Origin: Macrostomum hystrix
Taxonomy: Eukaryota; Platyhelminthes; Macrostomidae
Direction of reading: 5' to 3'
DNA: 64,000 nucleotides
NCBI GenBank assembly: GCA_950097015.1
Contig: CATNEN010000039.1
Location: 11,696,001 to 11,760,000, forward strand
The notes beneath the pieces were generated by a model, which did not search any database, was not told the origin of the DNA, and saw only the letters and a list, made by a program, of their open reading frames with translations. Below, piece after piece: positions 22,601 through 33,605 of the stretch. The stretch's first letter is position 1. The number at the start of each line of letters is the position of its first letter. Both the position numbers and the translations under genes were made by a program.

Positions 22601-25600
22601 GTATGATTTCTCCCGTCTCATCTCTCCCCTGTCTCATCTCACTCCTGTCTCACCTTCCCCTGTCTCATCCCTCCTATGTCTCATCCCTCCCATGTCTCAT
22701 CTCTCCGTTGCATGATCTCTTCCGTCTCATTTTTTTCCCTGTCTCATCCCTCCCATGTCGTATCTCTCCCCTGTCTCATCTCTCCTCCATTTCGTTTATC
22801 TCCTTTCTCATTTCCCCAGTCGAATAAAGAAATGACTATGCAGCAGTCTTCCTCCAGTGCCCCTGCTTAAGGAGACAAGGAATTGGCAGTTTAGTTTTTT
22901 CGAATCGCTCGCTAATCTCTCTAGATTCCTCTTTGAGCTTTCTGCTTCAAAGACAGTAAGACAGACAGAGGAGGTAGAGGGGGGGGGGCAGAGAGACACG
23001 AAAGGCCGAGAAGGAGAACGAAAAAGTATGCGGAGATCGTGCAGGCTAGTATTTAGATTACTCCCGCGGGCTTCCGAGAGAGATAGAAGGGGCACAGTGG
23101 CGGAGTGAATTTCCATATTTGATGACAAGCCGGGTTGAGTAGACTCATGTTCTCTTATGCCGCGGTCGGATGGCTATCAGTCCTTGCTGGTCATGTCCAG
23201 ATAATTCCGCTTTACTGCTTAAACGAGCTCTCGGGATTAGCTGTGTGGGAGCTTGTAGCCCAGTATTCAGGACTTTGCACAGTCCACAGACTGGGCAGCT
23301 GTGCACAGCCTATGAAAAGTCCGCGCATTCGCTGCTATAGTAACTCTGGCTCTACATCTGCCCAACTAGGCTAGATGTAGTTTATCTTCGAGCGCATTAT
23401 ATATATTCTACGATTGTTATATGATTGGTTGAAGATGTAGGAGCTGGGATAGGATAGGATAGTTTTAGAAGTGACTTTTTGTGGAATTTGAGGATTCTGG
23501 GATTTGAGGATTCTGGGATTTGAGGATTCTGGGATTTGAGGATTCTGGGATTTGAGGATTCTGGGATTTGAGGATTCTGGGATTTGAGGATTCTGGGATT
23601 TGAGGATTCTGGGATTTGAGGATTCTAGAAGTGACTTTTTGTGGAAGTTGGGGATTTTGGGATTTGAGGATCCGATAAGTGACCTTTTCTGGAATGTGAA
23701 AAGTCTGGGAAGAGAGACTTTTGCGGAGTTTGAGACTTTTTTATTTGAGGATAAAAAAATGATACTTCAAGAAATCGGGGCTTTTCACTTGCATCCGCCT
23801 TTATTCACAATCGCATCCACATCTGAACCCAAAAATTTCAGTGAAAATTCTAGATGGCAACGAGCGAGCTGCTGGAGTTCTCGCAACTTTGGCGCACGAC
23901 GATGTCAGCCTGCCGCGGCCAGCCGAGCTCCAAGCCTTTGAGCATCTTCAGCTGGACAAAAAGTCTATTGGCGTGTGGGTTGATCCCATTGGTGAGAGTT
24001 AGCTAACTTCACTCGGATTCAAATTTATTTGAGCTTACCCAGGCTCACTCAAGATTAACTCAAACCTACACATACTCTCACAAACCCATGTTCACTCTCA
24101 CAAACCCATGTTCACTCTCACAAACCCATGTTCACTCTCACAAACCCATGTTCACTCTCACAAACCCAGATTCACTCTCAAAAATCCAGATTCACTCTCA
24201 CAAACCCAGATTCACTCTCACAAACCCATGTTCACTCTCACAAACCCAGATTCACTCTCACAAACCCAGATTCACTCTCACAAACCCAGATTCACTCTCA
24301 CAAACCCAGATTCACTCTCACAAACCCAGATTCACTCTCACAAACCCAGATTCACTCTCACAAACCCAGATTCACTCTCACAAACCCAGATTCACTCTCA
24401 CAAACCCAGATTTAATCTCACAAACCCAGATTCACTCTCACAAACCCAGATTCACTCTCACAAACCCAGATTCACTCTCACAAACCCAGATTTAATCTCA
24501 CAAACCCAGATTCACTCTCACAAACCCAGATTCACTCTCACAAACCCAGATTCACTCTCACAAATCCAGATTCACTCTCACAAACCCAGATTCACTCTCA
24601 CAAACCCAGATTCACTCTCACAAACCCAGATTCACTCTCACAAATCCAGATTTTTTATATCATAAAAAATACTTATATTCACTAAAACATCAGATTTGTG
24701 TAAACTTCAGATTTACAGATCATTCATCATCCCAAGCATCATTCATTAAACCTAGCTACCATTCAGATACATCCAATTGCTACTCCAAAATGCAAAATGT
24801 GCTTCCAGATGGCACAGCCGAGTACATCACAGGCAACCGAGATCCGGAATTCAAACCAGGCGAGAACATTAGTCAGAATGGTCTGCCGAATGTGACTGTG
24901 CTTGTCGGTGTGTTCGACAAGGCCACTGGACAGCCGCTTATTGGCGTTATTAATCAGCCATTCTTTCACACAGCCGACGGCAAATCGTAAGTAACTATTA
25001 GTCAGGCTCTGTCCTGTCGGTCAAGCTTTAGTCGGAGTTATCCTTAAATAAACCGAGTTAAAAACAACAATTGGAGCTTAGCATGCTACATTTGGTGGCA
25101 GCGGTGGGATGCTCATAATTAACAGCATGAAAATCCTTGTTTTTACTGAAGTTTATCCATTTATAATTTAAGCCCCAGCTTAGCCGGCCTATTATCTATT
25201 AATTCTATGTATTTAACGGCCTATGCCGGTTAAACGTATATTCTATGGTCAAACAGTATATTTAACAATAAACAACTTACAAAAGCTTTGGGATTAAACA
25301 CTATAATACCTCCGTGAAATCGTTGTCTATGGCCAAGCGACGGCTTCGGACTGCGCTGCGCTGCAGTCGCTGCTGCCTCATGTCTGTGGCCAAAAGTGTG
25401 GTGAAGGAGCAGCCAATTTAACACTCTAGGCACCAATTTAGAATAAGCGATGGGCGGTACAACCTCGTTGTGGATGCTTTAGAAAGAGGCGAGCTACCGG
25501 CTGATATCGCGCGCTGACTGCAGCTCGACAAAACACCGGCTACTCCATTCAGAAGCGATACGAAACGACAGGACAGCGAAATCGGCGTCTGCGTGGCGGA

Positions 25601-26594
25601 ACTCGCGGCGCAAAGCTGGGCGAGGAACAGACAGAGTGGCTGGAGCAACATCTTGACCGGAACCCAATGATGACGCTGGCAGAGATGGCACGATCGGTAC
25701 AAGGTAGATTTGAAGGTCTTCAAGTGAGCACTGCTACAATCAGTCTAGCTTTAGACAAGCAGCTTATCACCTTGAAATGTCTGAGCCGGGATGCCGAAAT
25801 TCCTGCAGCGCGCAATACTCCAGAGAATCGACTTCGAAGGCGCAAATTCGCTCAATGGCTGATCGAATTGCCACCCGATCATCACCATATTGGGAGAAGT
25901 AAAGAAATGGGTCCTTATTGTCCTTATTGTTTAAAACATTGGGCTACAGCTTCCCTGCGTGCACCCGATCATAATACGAGTTAGCTCGCGTTATATAAAT
26001 CTAGCGTGCGTTAATACAATATTGGTACTATCAAGAGCTCGGGAACAGAACCCAAATAAAAAATACCCTTTAACTTCGCCATCCAGGTGGACTGGCCGCA
26101 TGGTGTGGGGAGCCTGCATCGGCGACATCAAGGCCACCTGCATTCCAGCCTGCCGGCGTGAATTGCAGATGGCCGAAGGCGACAAACATGCCGTCTTGAC
26201 TTCAATGTCCGACTGCAAGAAGCTAGGCACCTACCTGTGCGAGAGCTTCGAGATCCTCACAGCTCCGGGCGCCGGCTACAAGCTGTTGTGCGTCATCGAT
26301 CGTCTGTGCTCAGCTTATGTTCTGTCCAAGGACAACACGTATAGGTGGGACACCTGCGCTCCTCATGCCATTCTGAAAGCCCTAGGCGGTGGTGTTGTTC
26401 AGTATAAAGGCCTTCTGGCATCCGATTTGTCGCCAGGGAAGCGAGACCAGAGCATTCGTGAGCAGCAGATCACCTATCACAAGCAGGAGCCCAAGGCCAA
26501 CGGTTCGAACGCCTGGTGTAACGCCCAGGGTGTCATCGCCTACTGCGATCAGGAAGTCCTCATCGCGCTGGCGGATCATCTAACAAGAAAGTGA
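19690..26594 (+). CDS. INPP1: Inositol polyphosphate 1-phosphatase
   Basis: It removes the 1-phosphate from inositol 1,4-bisphosphate and inositol 1,3,4-trisphosphate; the family is Mg-dependent and Li-sensitive. Exons 19690-19899, 21111-21228, 23842-23991, 24809-24986 and 26087-26594 give 387 aa (human about 399). Motifs in order: LNAAEKSAEMAR at the N terminus, FKTLADV (Asp56), VTGEENN (Glu81/Glu82), WVDPIDGTAEYI (Asp157 and Asp160, the metal-binding WxDPxDxT motif), VLVGVFDKATGQPLIGVINQ, APGAGYKLLCVI, and WDTCAPHAILKALGGG with the last metal-binding Asp. All metal ligands expected for the family are present. Intron 1 is GC-AG; the others are GT-AG. Introns 1 to 3 each contain a different tandem array and intron 4 a broken transposase. 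The start is the only ATG just before the first helix. Confidence 0.96.
19900..21110 (+). other. INPP1 intron 1, GC-AG, filled with a satellite
   Basis: Exon 1 ends ...GAGAAGAAG and the intron begins gcgagc; the next exon starts TTTCCCGGC in phase 0. There is no GT nearby that keeps the frame (LEKK/FPG, as in relatives). The acceptor is tctatctacctatccatattgcag. Confidence 0.75.
19920..21060. repeat. 12-bp minisatellite (AATCAATTCACC) in INPP1 intron 1
   Basis: The core 20100-20800 holds about 58 copies with AATCAACTCACC and AATCAATCAACC variants. Both flanks decay into looser CAATCAAT-type sequence. It occupies nearly the whole intron. Confidence 0.95.
21595..22800. repeat. 14-bp minisatellite (TCTCATCTCTCCCG) in INPP1 intron 2
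   Basis: About 85 copies, interleaved with CTCTCCCCTG segments. Blocks of about 180 bp recur (compare 21620-21790 with 21800-21960), so there is higher-order duplication. The transcript strand is strongly pyrimidine-rich. The core TCTCATCTCTCC also occurs in the arrays at 26940 and 33363. Confidence 0.95.
23476..23660. repeat. 16-bp minisatellite (GATTTGAGGATTCTGG) in INPP1 intron 2
   Basis: About ten near-identical copies. The flanks are also repeated: GAAGTGACTTTTTGTGGAA occurs on each side (about 23468 and 23627), followed by a diverged copy to about 23700. Confidence 0.93.
24065..24655. repeat. 20-bp minisatellite (CAAACCCAGATTCACTCTCA) in INPP1 intron 3
   Basis: About 29 copies in exact 20-bp register. 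The first few carry CATGTTC instead of AGATTC; later variants are TTTAATC and AAATCC. It occupies most of the 817-bp intron 23992-24808. The long open frames arise from the 20-bp period. Confidence 0.97.
25440..25895 (+). pseudogene. Broken Tc1/mariner-type transposase fragment (INPP1 intron 4)
   Basis: One frame reads TGYSIQKRYETTGQRNRRLRG, then LGEEQTEWLEQHLDRNP, MMTLAEMARSVQ and VSTATISLALDKQLITLK, then RNTPENRLRRRKFAQWL. This is the order of the paired-like helix-turn-helix region and linker of Tc1/mariner transposases. The N-terminal part (RYNLVVDALERGELPADIAR) is in another frame and meets a stop. The catalytic DDE/D domain is missing: homology stops after IELPPDHHHI. It is a truncated, frameshifted relic. 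Confidence 0.7.
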
Positions 26595-26832
26595 AAGACT
26601 GCAGTCGCAATGATGTGACTAAATTTAACTTTTCTATGATTTGAACGTATGTTCCAATTTTATCGCATCGTTTCTGCAAAAACTGCCTGGTTTTGGCTGA
26701 GCATCATCACAGGAGCTGTAAAAAATTGCCCAACTAGAAATACTGAGATTGAGCCGAGTCTTGACCGAAATTGATTCATAATACAGGATAAACAACTCCT
26801 TTCTGACAGGTGTGGCTCGTTCTGTTAGACTG
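26595..26832. other. 3' flank / UTR of INPP1
   Basis: Short AT-rich region after the stop codon. No AATAAA is seen within it; the real poly(A) site is unclear. Confidence 0.35.
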
Positions 26833-26905
26833 CAGGCGTCGGCAAATTCCGGCCCGCGGGCCAGATTCGGCCCTCGAAGCTCCCAAATCCGGCCCGCTGC
26901 CCCTT
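26833..26905. mobile_element. hAT-like transposon terminus (fragment)
   Basis: The sequence CAGGCGTCGGCAAATTCC followed by GGCCCGCGGGCC and a second GGCCCGC resembles the end shared by many hAT-superfamily elements (CAGNGGTCGGCAAAC followed by GGCCCGCGGGCC). I do not see the matching inverted end, so it is a fragment or a solo end. Confidence 0.5.
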
Positions 26906-26937
26906 CCTACACCTACAAAATCCTGTTTTTTTTCTTT

Positions 26938-27090
26938 CCCCTGTCTCATCACTTCTGGATCTCGCCTACCCGTGTCTCATCTCTCCAGTGTCTCATCTCT
27001 CCAGTGTCTCATCTCTCCAGTGTCTCATCTCTCCCGTGTCTCATCTCTCCAGTGTCTCATCTCTCCAGTGTCTCATCTCTCCAGTGTATA
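26938..27090. repeat. 16-bp minisatellite (TCTCATCTCTCCAGTG)
   Basis: About eight copies, preceded by a degenerate unit reading GTCTCATCACTTC...TCTCGCCTACCCGT. That leader is shared with the array at 33363-33605. Confidence 0.93.
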
Positions 27091-28116
27091 GTCATTCATT
27101 GAAGAATAGAAAAGCCAATCTCACATGCAAAATTAAACGACAAAAGGGGGAAAGCGGGCTCTAAGGTCCCAAAGTCACGTTTCTTTTGAACTGATATTTG
27201 AAAATCGCAGTCGATTAACCGAGTCATGCCAAGCGCTTCTGCAATTAATTAACACTGCCTCAAGACAAACCGTTTTTCGTCCTGCTTTTTCTTATCCCAG
27301 CTGCTGCATCGTTAAAAAGAAATTGCACGCGTGGTGTGCATTAAATAGACGATATTGTGCAATGTCAGTTTCTGCTGCCATGCTCCCCAAACATTCTCCA
27401 TCCATGATCCAAGAAAGTTTGTCTATCTCGAATGTTTTTTACTGAAAATCTGATTTTTCTGTCTGCTAAATTTATAATACATTTTTCGAAAACAAATTTT
27501 CACCTAGACTGCGTGACGACTCACTCTGCTAGGAGTGCATCAGTATGCAGGTGTTTGTAAGCTTTGAACTGTGAATTTAATCGAGGCAATCTACTGCAGA
27601 AAGTTAGTTTTGTGTTTTGTCAGCTTAGCCGTTACGGAAAAGAGTGATACAAAAATGTTCACAAAGAATGTTGCTTATCTCGTGTTCACAAAATTTATTC
27701 AATTCACTTATCGGCCGGCTTATCACCGCTTTGTCTAGCTATCTCGAAATTGTAAATCTCGTTCGATTTTTTAAATGCTGAACATACTTCTTTACAATTA
27801 TCTCACCTTTGTTTAAATATTGCCATTCACGCGAAAAAGTATACAGAACAGTTAACGAATGGAAATGATAATCTCGCTTTTATTGTAGACATGGAACTGA
27901 AATACTTCTTGACCAAACCACCTGGTGTTCACAAGTGTTTTAACACGATCTCTAACCTACGTACTGACTAGTAGATTTTGAAGCATCCATTTGAAGTCAT
28001 GCGTTAGAGGACTGAAGACAAATGATTTCCAAATTGGATCATTATGATGTCTTTAAAATAGGCACTCGTTCTGTCAGGATTCTCACGTTGGTGGCCCTGA
28101 CATCTAAACTGTCTAA
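27091..28116. other. Intergenic; nothing recognised
   Basis: AT-rich unique sequence with no coding or repeat structure that I can support. Confidence 0.4.
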
Positions 28117-28420
28117 TCTCTAACCCAGAACAAAGGCGCACAATGTCCCGATTTCGTCTATAGGAAACCACAAACTGGACTGTGAGACATTGCGCACTGT
28201 AAGACCGAAAATCGCTCTAGACGATTTGGACATGAAAACAGAACACGTCCAAAATGTAGAGTCGAGGTAGAGAACGAAACTCATATTCTCTTTAGATGCG
28301 ATTGGTCCGTTTATGTTCCAATTAGAAATAAATTCATAGAGAAAGTTGCAGGTACTGTTCGAAATTTCGAAAGCCTAACAGCTGATGACAAAATATTGTA
28401 TTTAATGACACAGGAAAGCA
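28117..28420 (+). pseudogene. Non-LTR retrotransposon 3' relic, plus copy
   Basis: From 28201 one frame reads RFGHENRTRPKC, then VEVENETHILFRCDW and PIRNKFIEKV, ending at a stop after YLMTQESTE. The Cys...VENETHxLFxC pattern followed by Arg and Phe is the zinc-finger-like tail at the end of many LINE reverse transcriptases. Upstream sequence (28117-28200) is homologous to the minus copy at 33060-33318 but carries stops. Only the extreme 3' end of the element is present. Confidence 0.6.
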
Positions 28421-28913
28421 CAGAATAAACAGAAAGTTTTGTGGACTTCATAGAAAGCATACTTAAAGCTAGATAAAACGCCACGGCCCTGAGACCCATT
28501 GTTAGAATGCTTGATTATAGTTTGAGTTTGAGTTTTCTTATGTCTGATCGAAACTCGCAAAAACACAATGGCTATTCTCCTTTCGGGAGCAAAGTGATTT
28601 CAGTCACAGTTTTAATTTTCTCTTTAAATATCAATATTTCATTTTTTGTTTTAATACCTTTGCTTGCAAATTTCAAATATTTTATTCACCTAAAATTAAT
28701 CTCATGCATGCTACTGCTTTTCTATCGCCTTTTTTAAATCGAATCGTTCAGCCTTGTTACCAACATCAAATAAACAAAAAAATTCAGCACCCAATCGGCG
28801 TGCGCATTGCAATAATAATAATTATTATTATTAGTATTAAAGTATTTATAATGGTGTATTTGGGATATTTATATTTATAATATTTATTACATATCGTCAT
28901 ACCTCAGTGGGAT
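28421..28913. other. Intergenic, AT-rich
   Basis: A 76-codon hydrophobic open frame (28507-28737) has low-complexity, AT-driven composition and no start context. An (AAT/ATT)n stretch lies at 28811-28840. No supported gene. Confidence 0.35.
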
Positions 28914-31900
28914 CTCAAACTCTCAAAGATCCCAAACTCTCAAAGATCCCAAACTCTCAAAGATCCCAAACTCTCAAAGATCCCAAACTCTCATGGATCC
29001 CAAACTCTCATGGATCCCAAACTCTCAATGATCCCAAACTCTCAAAGATCCCAAACTCTCAATGATCCCAAACTCTCAAAGATCCCAAACTCTCAAAGAT
29101 CCCAAACTCTCAAAGATCCCAAACTCTCAATGATCCCAAACTCTCAATGATCCCAAACTCTCAAAGATCCCAAACTCTCAAAGATCCCAAACTCTAAATG
29201 ATCCCAAACTCTCAATGATCCCAAACTCTCAATGATCCCAAACTCTCAATGATCCCAAACTCTCAATGATCCCAAACTCTCAAAGATCCCAAACTCTCAA
29301 AGATCCCAAACTCTCAATGATCCCAAACTCTCAATGATCCCAAACTCTCAATGAACCCAAACTCTCATGGATCCCAAACTCTAATGGATCCCAAACTCTC
29401 AATGATCCCAAACTCTCAAAGATCCCAAACTCTCAAAGATCCCAAACTCTCAATGATCCCAAACTCTCAATGATCCCAAACTCTCAATGAACCCAAACTC
29501 TCATGGATCCCAAACTCTCAATGATCCCAAACTCTCATGGATCCCAAACTCTCATGGATCCCAAATTCTCAATGATCCCAAACTCTCAATGATCCCAAAC
29601 TCTCAATGATCCCAAACTCTCATGGATCCCAAACTCTCATGGATCCCAAACTCTCATGGATCCCAAACTCTCAAAGATCCCAAACTCTCAATGATCCCAA
29701 ACTCTCAATGATCCCAAACTCTCAATGATCCCAAACTCTCATGGATCCCAAACTCTCAATGATCCCAAACTCTCAATGATCCCAAACTCTCATGGATCCC
29801 AAACTCTCATGGATCCCAAACTCTCATGGATCCCAAACTCTCATGGATCCCAAACTCTCAATGATCCCAAACTCTCATGGATCCCAAACTCTCAATGATC
29901 CCAAACTCTCAATGATCCCAAACTCTCAATGATCCCAAACTCTCAATGATCCCAAACTCTCAATGATCCCAAACTCTCATGGATCCCAAACTCTCATGGA
30001 TCCCAAACTCTCATGGATCCCAAACTCTCAATGATCCCAAACTCTCAATGATCCCAAACTCTCATGGATCCCAAACTCTAATGGATCCCAAACTCTCAAT
30101 GATCCCAAACTCTCATGGATCCCAAACTCTCATGGATCCCAAACTCTCATGGATCCCAAACTCTCAATGATCCCAAACTCTCATGGATCCCAAACTCTCA
30201 TGGATCCCAAACTCTCAATGATCCCAAACTCTCATGGATCCCAAACTCTCATGGATCCCAAACTCTCAATGATCCCAAACTCTCAAAGATCCCAAACTCT
30301 CATGGATCCCAAACTCTCATGGATCCCAAACTCTCATGGATCCCAAGCTCTCATGGATCCCAAACTCTCAAAGATCCCAAACTCTCAATGATCCCAAACT
30401 CTCAATGATCCCAAACTCTCATGGATCCCAAACTCTCATGGATCCCAAACTCTCATGGATCCCAAACTCTCATGGATCCCAAACTCTCATGGATCCCAAA
30501 CTCTCATGGATCCCAAACTCTCAATGATCCCAAACTCTCATGGATCCCAAGCTCTCATGGATCCCAAACTCTCAAAGATCCCAAACTCTCAATGATCCCA
30601 AACTCTCAATGATCCCAAACTCTCATGGATCACAAACTCTCAATGATCCCAAACTCTCATGGATCCCAAGCTCTCATGGATCCCAAACTCTCATGGATCC
30701 CAAACTCTAATGGATCCCAAACTCTCAATGATCCCAAACTCTCAATGATCCCAAACTCTCAATGATCCCAAACTCTCAAAGATCCCAAACTCTCATGGAT
30801 CCCAAACTCTCATGGATCCCAAACTCTCAATGATCCCAAACTCTCAATGATCCCAAACTCTCAATGATCCCAAACTCTCATGGATCCCAAACTCTCATGG
30901 ATCCCAAACTCTCATGGATCCCAAACTCTCAATGATACCAAACTCTCAATGATACCAAACTCTCAATGATACCAAACTCTCAAAGATCCTAATCTCTTCA
31001 AGATCCCAAACTCTCATCGCTCACAAACTCTCATCGCTCACAAACTCTCATCGCTCACAAACTCTCATCGCTCACAAACTCTCATCGCTCACAAACTCTC
31101 ATCGCTCACAAACTCTCAATGATCCCAAACTCTCAATGATCCCAAACTCTCAATGATCCCAAACTCTCATGGATCCCAAACTCTCAATGATCCCAAACTC
31201 TCAATGATCCCAAACTCTCATGGATCCCAAACTCTCATGGATCCCAAACTCTCATGGATCCCAAACTCTCATGGATCCCAAACTCTCAAAGATCCCAAAC
31301 TCTCATGGATCCCAAACTCTCATGGATCCCAAACTCTCATGGATCCCAAACTCTCAAAGATCCCAAACTCTAATGGATCCCAAACTCTCAAAGATCCCAA
31401 ACTCTCATGGATCCCAAACTCTCATGGATCCCAAACTCTCAATGATCCCAAACTCTCATCTCATGGATCCCAAACTCTCATGGATCCCAAACTCTAATGG
31501 ATCCCAAACTCTCAATGATCCCAAACTCTCAATGATCCCAAACTCTCAATGATCCCAAACTCTCATGGATCCCAAACTCTCATGGATCCCAAACTCTCAT
31601 GGATCCCAAACTCTCATGGATCCCAAACTCTAAATGATCCCAAACTCTCAATGATACCAAACTCTCAAAGATCCCAAACTCTCATGGATCCCAAACTCTC
31701 ATGGATCCCAAACTCTCATGGATCCCAAACTCTCATGGATCCCAAACTCTCAATGATCCCAAACTCTCATGGATCCCAAACTCTCATGGATCCCAAACTC
31801 TCATGGATCCCAAACTCTCATGGATCCCAAACTCTCAAAGATCCCAAACTCTCATGGATCCCAAACTCTAATGGATCCCAAACTCTCAAAGATCCCAAAC

Positions 31901-32160
31901 TCTCAATGATCCTAAACCCTACTGATTCCAATCAAAGTATTGAAAACTCTCTACTCTCATTGTCTTCAGTGTTCAGCAAGATTTACAATGGACTCTCATG
32001 GATCCCAAACTCTCATGGATCCCAAACTCTCAATGATCCCAAACTCTCATGGATCCCAAACTCTCAATGATCCCAAACTCTCATGAATCCCAAACTCTCA
32101 AAGATCCCAAAATCTCATGGATCCCAAACTCTCAAAGATCCCAAACTCTCAATGATCCTA
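28914..32160. repeat. 17-bp satellite array (TCCCAAACTCTCATGGA), 3.2 kb
   Basis: The largest array here, about 185 copies. Three main monomer types alternate: CAAAGA, CAATGA and CATGGA before TCCCAAACTCT. CAAAGA and CAATGA dominate the left end, CATGGA the middle and right. A block of six TCATCGCTCACAAACTC units lies at 31014-31112. Unique 3'-flank sequence is embedded at about 31910-31995 (see findings). Peptide frames reading SWIPNSHGSQTLMDPKL are a by-product of the 51-bp (3 x 17) register. Confidence 0.97.
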
Positions 32161-33059
32161 AATCCTCACTGATCCTAAACCCTACTGATTCCAATCAAAG
32201 TATTGAAAACTCTCTACTCTCATTGTCTTCAGTGTTCGGCAAGATTTACAATGGACTTGGCTATCGGACACAACCAAACTATAGCTTAGCGGATTCAATA
32301 CTCCTAGTGTAATTCGATTATTTCAAGTTAATCGCGGTCGACCAAAGCGGAGTCGAGGCCGGCAATGTAATCCGACTTAAATAACTGCCGAGCGCAGACT
32401 AGTATGCAACTATTACTTGCCTACATGTCAGCACACATAGATGACAATTAGCAGTTGTAATTGAATTTCCCCAACTAGACTTTGGGGGACTAGTAAGCAA
32501 CGTGTATCTCTCCTCCTACAGTTTGAATTTGTATAGCTACGAAAACTAGCCTATGGATTTGTATCGTTCCTCTGTATACTGACCCGCCACAGAGCCTACA
32601 GGAACTCGCTGCTACCCCTACACGGACTCCGCTAGCAACTAGCAAACACTAAATAAACTGCGGCGCACAAACGTGCCTGTGGGTTAAATCAAGCAAGCTG
32701 CTAGTCTGAGTTGTAGCCAATCCCTGGTCCTTTGAAGGTCGAAGTCAAATAGGCTGCTCTGGTACATAGCTGTCAAAGTGAAGCATTTTCGACACATTTT
32801 AATTTGCTAATAGCTTCATTGAGCAGGTTAAACTGTCTCTAATTTACCTGCGTCGAGTAGGTGCTGATTTTTTTTGTTTATTTTGCGTTTATAACGAGGA
32901 AATACGAGTACATACGAGTATCTAATTTCAACTAGGCTATAAAAAACAGCAAATCATAAAAGTGTAAGGAATCTAACAAAATACTCAAATGCCTTCATTA
33001 AAAACGTTATATTTGAATCCAATTAAAGCTTTCTTAAATTTAAGTATGTGTGCATTCCT
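32161..33059. other. Unique flank right of the 17-bp array
   Basis: It starts with the unique segment CCTACTGATTCCAATCAAAG...TTTACAATGGACT (about 32172-32255), of which a copy is buried in the array. The remainder shows no gene or element. Confidence 0.45.
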
Positions 33060-33318
33060 GCGGCATTAAAATTATCGCATTTTGTTCTCGGCAGTTGAGA
33101 TTTTGAAATTTTGAGCAGTGCCAGTCACTTTCTCGATGAATTTATTCACTAGATGGAAATATAAACGGACCAATCGAACCTAACAAATAATACGAACTTC
33201 ATCATTCTCTACATGGACTCTACACTTTGGGCATGTTCAATTTTCATTGGCTGTTTGTGGTTTTGAAGACGAAATCGGGACATTGTGCGCCTTTGTTCTG
33301 GGTTAGAGGTTATTGTTA
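33060..33318 (-). pseudogene. Non-LTR retrotransposon 3' relic, minus copy
   Basis: Inverted relative to 28117-28420. The minus strand shares ACCCAGAACAAAGGCGCACA, ATGTCCCGATTTCGTCT, GATTGGTCCGTTTAT and AATAAATTCAT with it, in order. It is more decayed: the reading frame is interrupted. The two relics flank the 17-bp array region in opposite orientation. Confidence 0.6.
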
Positions 33319-33362
33319 GGTACTTTTCTTAGCTGATTTTTTCCACCCACTGATTTCAGTAT

Positions 33363-33605
33363 CTTATTGTCTCATCTTTCACGTGTCTCATCTCTCCCGC
33401 GTCTCATCACTCCTCGGTCTCGCCTCCCCCGTGTCTCATCTCTCCGTGTCTCATCTCTCCGTGTCTCATCTCTCCACTGTCTCATCTCTCCCCTGTCTCA
33501 TCTCTTCCCTGTCTCATCTCTCCCCTGTCTCATCTCTTCCCTGTCTCATCTCTCCCCTGTCTCATCTCTTCCCTGTCTTATCTTTCCGTTGTCTTTTCTC
33601 GCCCG
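33363..33605. repeat. 16-bp minisatellite (CTGTCTCATCTCTCCC)
   Basis: About 15 units, with a leader (GTCTCATCACTCC...GTCTCGCCTCCCCCGTG) homologous to the leader of the array at 26938-27090. The core TCTCATCTCTCC is also that of the INPP1 intron 2 array. Confidence 0.9.

Noticed and set aside
24065-24655. Regular 20-bp repeats resembling a CRISPR array
   Set aside because: Units are directly tandem without unique spacers, and the window is eukaryotic.
24088-24665. Open frames with SQTQIHSHKPRFTLTNPDSL repeats
   Set aside because: A 60-bp (3 x 20) register of the minisatellite in INPP1 intron 3; overlapping frames are all open for the same reason.
29979-32312. Repetitive peptide frames (SWIPNSHGSQTLMDPKL) suggesting a repeat protein
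   Set aside because: The 17-bp satellite read in 51-bp register; frames start and stop at random monomer variants.
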